A stretch of 14,211 nt of DNA from JAAFIP01 sp043778205 (GTDB taxonomy: Bacteria; Pseudomonadota; Gammaproteobacteria; Burkholderiales; Burkholderiaceae_C). The notes under the pieces were generated by a model, which searched no databases, had not been told where the DNA came from, and saw only the letters and a list, made by a program, of their open reading frames with translations. The stretch lies in assembly GCA_043778205.1 (NCBI GenBank), contig JAYWGO010000120.1:1-14211 (forward strand). Direction: 5' to 3'. Position numbers and translations under genes: made by a program. Positions 13,937-14,211 of the stretch are shown here, one piece after another; position 1 is the first letter of the stretch, and every line of letters begins with the position of its first letter.

Positions 13937-14000
13937 TTAGGCTTATGGCCCAAGGAAATGCTGCACGGGTAGCTATGTATTTTGTAGTGGGTTGGTTTGT
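13937..14000. repeat. Dispersed intergenic repeat, copy 2
   Basis: From 13949 this matches 5033-5084 in the same orientation at 38 of 52 positions. The hairpin arms persist as GCTGC-ACGG-GTAGC, one base pair becoming G-T (G-U in RNA), so the structure is retained although the sequence has changed. Confidence 0.6.
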
Positions 14001-14073
14001 TCGGCTGAGGTGTTTTGAACAGCCCGTGGCAATGCTTTTGTAGGTCTATTTACCTTGGTCGGGCGACGGGACA

Positions 14074-14168
14074 TGTTATTTGCAAACTTCCGCGAATCAC
14101 GCGCTGGTAACCGAAGTATTTGCCCGTTTGGAAGTACGACGCGCCTTCGCTCCAGTTTGCAAATAACA
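14074..14168. repeat. 95-nt element with perfect 15-bp inverted ends
   Basis: TGTTATTTGCAAACT (14074-14088) is the exact reverse complement of 14154-14168. Inside, after a symmetric 3/3 internal loop, GCGAA (14092-14096) can pair with TTCGC (14146-14150) and GCGC (14101-14104) with GCGC (14141-14144). The result is a long interrupted hairpin. It could be a miniature mobile element, a recombination site or a structured RNA. It lacks the T-run of an intrinsic terminator. Confidence 0.6.
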
Positions 14169-14211
14169 CGCTCCCATCGCTTCTCCCTGGCAACTTTGGT
14201 AGTTGAAGGCA

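Larger units (their letters stand above)
13907..14211. other. Intergenic stretch after potI: repeats, no convincing gene
   Basis: No confident gene, RNA gene or T-run terminator is visible in these 305 bases. The stretch holds the second copy of the dispersed repeat (13937-14000) and a long inverted repeat (14074-14168). A - strand frame is open from the right edge to a stop at 13973-13975, but it shows no recognisable protein. Confidence 0.5.

Noticed and set aside
14074..14168. Reading the long inverted repeat as an integron attC site
   Set aside because: Length and palindromic form would fit, but the outer 7-mers do not match RYYYAAC and GTTRRRY, and no integrase gene or cassette array is visible.
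13973..14209. A - strand frame of 78 codons open to the right edge, and a short + strand frame from ATG 14073 to the edge
   Set aside because: Neither translation is recognisable; both are rich in Arg, Thr and Asn, and both run through the long inverted repeat. They could be the end of a gene outside the window, but nothing here supports it.
1..14211. CRISPR arrays, tRNA or rRNA genes, riboswitches, complete insertion sequences
   Set aside because: No regularly spaced repeats, cloverleaf, ribosomal RNA sequence, riboswitch core or transposase was found by reading both strands; a covariance-model search would be needed to rule out diverged RNA elements.

Overview
The window looks like chromosome from a betaproteobacterium of the order Burkholderiales, most likely Comamonadaceae. 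Evidence is the general protein character, the moderately high GC with patches of lower GC, an aspartyl-tRNA synthetase carrying the Pseudomonas-type non-discriminating signature, and neighbouring gene pairs (ybhP-clsB, folate genes, fmdB/DUF502/aspS) found in that group. The genus cannot be told from the sequence alone.

Layout. (1) 1-1075, + strand: the 3' part of a Y-family DNA polymerase gene, cut by the window edge. (2) 1111-1867, - strand: an AT-richer higBA toxin-antitoxin module with a 12-bp palindromic operator. The toxin gene is intact, but the antitoxin gene is split by an in-frame amber codon. The module lies between the polymerase gene's own last 16 codons and a diverged second copy of them at 1912-1959, which suggests that it arrived as a cassette. 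(3) 2019-4179, - strand: a tight gene run of a short BLUF blue-light sensor, an EamA-type permease and a DUF429 protein, with folE (GTP cyclohydrolase I) 68 nt upstream of the BLUF gene. (4) 5117-7636, - strand: nudB, an endonuclease/exonuclease/phosphatase protein (YbhP-like) and clsB (cardiolipin synthase), closely packed. (5) 7659-7686: a bidirectional intrinsic terminator. (6) 7703-10729, - strand: an FmdB-like zinc ribbon gene, a DUF502 membrane protein gene and aspS, behind a perfect TATAAT box. (7) 10884-13906, + strand: potF-potH-potI, a polyamine ABC importer without an ATPase gene in the window. (8) 13907-14211: no convincing gene, but a second copy of an intergenic repeat (first copy 5021-5084) and a 95-nt element with perfect 15-bp inverted ends.

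How the genes work together. FolE and NudB catalyse the first two steps from GTP toward dihydroneopterin, so the folate pathway is represented twice within 3.4 kb. YbhP and ClsB form a recurrent pair tied to phospholipid metabolism. PotFHI imports putrescine or related polyamines. The AspRS probably also charges tRNA-Asn with Asp, which would require GatCAB elsewhere in the genome. The most unusual points are the amber-split antitoxin beside an intact toxin, the duplicated polymerase tail around that module, the BLUF-permease-DUF429 unit, and the structured repeats in intergenic DNA.
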